Of a DNA stretch of 44,364 bases, positions 44,178 through 44,364 are shown piece after piece (the first letter of the stretch is position 1; each line of letters starts with the position of its first letter). The position numbers and the translations under genes are program-made. The notes under the pieces were generated by a model, which had not been told where the DNA came from, ran no database searches, and worked only from the letters and a program-made list of their open reading frames with translations. This stretch comes from Opitutales bacterium (lineage in GTDB: Bacteria; Verrucomicrobiota; Verrucomicrobiia; Opitutales; UBA2995). The stretch is from positions 1-44,364 of the forward strand of contig JAJDZZ010000030.1 in the NCBI GenBank assembly GCA_022824405.1, written 5' to 3'.

Positions 44178-44228
44178 CGGGGTCAGCTCCTTGAATTTTG
44201 ACAGGTTCCCATGTTGAAATTCCAGGGG
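44178..44228. repeat. GGGGTCAGCTCCTTG dispersed repeat (second copy)
   Basis: GGGGTCAGCTCCTTGAATTTT, GACA, CCCATGTTGAAATTCCAGG closely matches 21380-21433. Such GGGGTCAG modules are, to my knowledge, often found beside Y1/RAYT transposase genes. Confidence 0.65.
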
Positions 44229-44300
44229 TTGTTGCCCAAAACCACCTTTATCGAAATACTGGGTGTCCTTTTCCCGTCTTGCTTTACCAAGAATACACGC

Positions 44301-44364
44301 GGCAGAGCAAGGATGCTCTTGCCCTACCAAATATACCCGGCTGCATGCGGTAGGGCAGCGGCAT
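44301..44364. repeat. Family A REP-like palindromes at the right edge; 41-bp identity with the left edge
   Basis: A minus-oriented copy (44301-44328; arms AGAGC/GCTCT) and the first 16 bases of a plus-oriented copy (44349-44364). Bases 44324-44364 are identical to 1-41, so joining the ends would restore a complete inverted pair 44301-44364/42-53. Confidence 0.8.

Noticed and set aside
1-44364. Plasmid or prophage reading of the contig, from the identical ends
   Set aside because: No replication, partition, capsid, tail or integrase gene was found; gene content is chromosomal and metabolic.

Overview
The window looks like a chromosomal stretch from a heterotrophic, polysaccharide-degrading Gram-negative bacterium, most likely a Verrucomicrobiota member of the Opitutae/Puniceicoccales type. 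This placement is inferred from gene content: a secreted arylsulfatase, a TonB-dependent receptor with a plug typical of that group, very large secreted FG-GAP proteins, enolase-superfamily sugar-acid dehydratases, a secreted PQQ-type sugar dehydrogenase, and few clear Shine-Dalgarno sites. No marker gene confirms it. No rRNA, tRNA, CRISPR array or replication gene was seen. The first and last 41 bases are identical and lie inside a dispersed palindromic repeat, so the contig is either circular or, more likely, broken at a repeat.

Layout. (1) 1-1.4 kb: a REP-associated (Y1/HUH) transposase with an inverted pair of REP-like palindromes at its 3' end, then a small zinc-ribbon protein. (2) 1.6-21 kb: a glycan-use region. 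It holds a sulfatase, a tartrate/malate-type dehydrogenase, a secreted beta-propeller protein, a parallel beta-helix protein, two FG-GAP giants of nearly equal size (952 and 956 aa) in opposite orientation, a BNR/sialidase-fold protein, a PhoD-like phosphatase followed by an enolase-superfamily dehydratase, and the TonB receptor. No SusD was found. (3) 21.6-23.6 kb: RtcB RNA ligase and a YefM/YoeB-type toxin-antitoxin pair. (4) 24.1-30.7 kb: a tightly overlapping tetR-OMP-MFP-RND efflux operon with two palindromic operators touching the tetR start codon. (5) 30.9-36.7 kb: a secreted YHYH/HNH nuclease-like protein, an MFS exporter, a second enolase-superfamily dehydratase, and a PQQ-type sugar dehydrogenase.

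(6) 36.8-41.7 kb is the most unusual part. A relic of an IS1380-family transposase precedes a 691-aa LanC-fold protein in which every zinc-ligand position is substituted. An 82-aa double-glycine-leader, Gly/Ala-rich bacteriocin-like precursor follows, then a 58-aa two-helix membrane protein suited to immunity. The precursor and the 58-aa gene are visibly more AT-rich than their surroundings. A strong hairpin closes the cluster. A zinc-ribbon membrane protein, a 55-aa membrane peptide and a four-helix membrane protein follow. (7) 42-44.4 kb: a Phd/PIN toxin-antitoxin pair with its own inverted-repeat operator, an outer-membrane beta-barrel protein and a small unknown protein.

Nearly every intergenic gap is filled by mosaic, palindromic, dispersed repeats: at least four hairpin families, some with compensatory stem changes between copies. 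In places they reach into coding sequence and supply the 5' end of one ORF and the 3' end of another. Together with the transposase they suggest an active or recently active REPtron-like repeat ecology.
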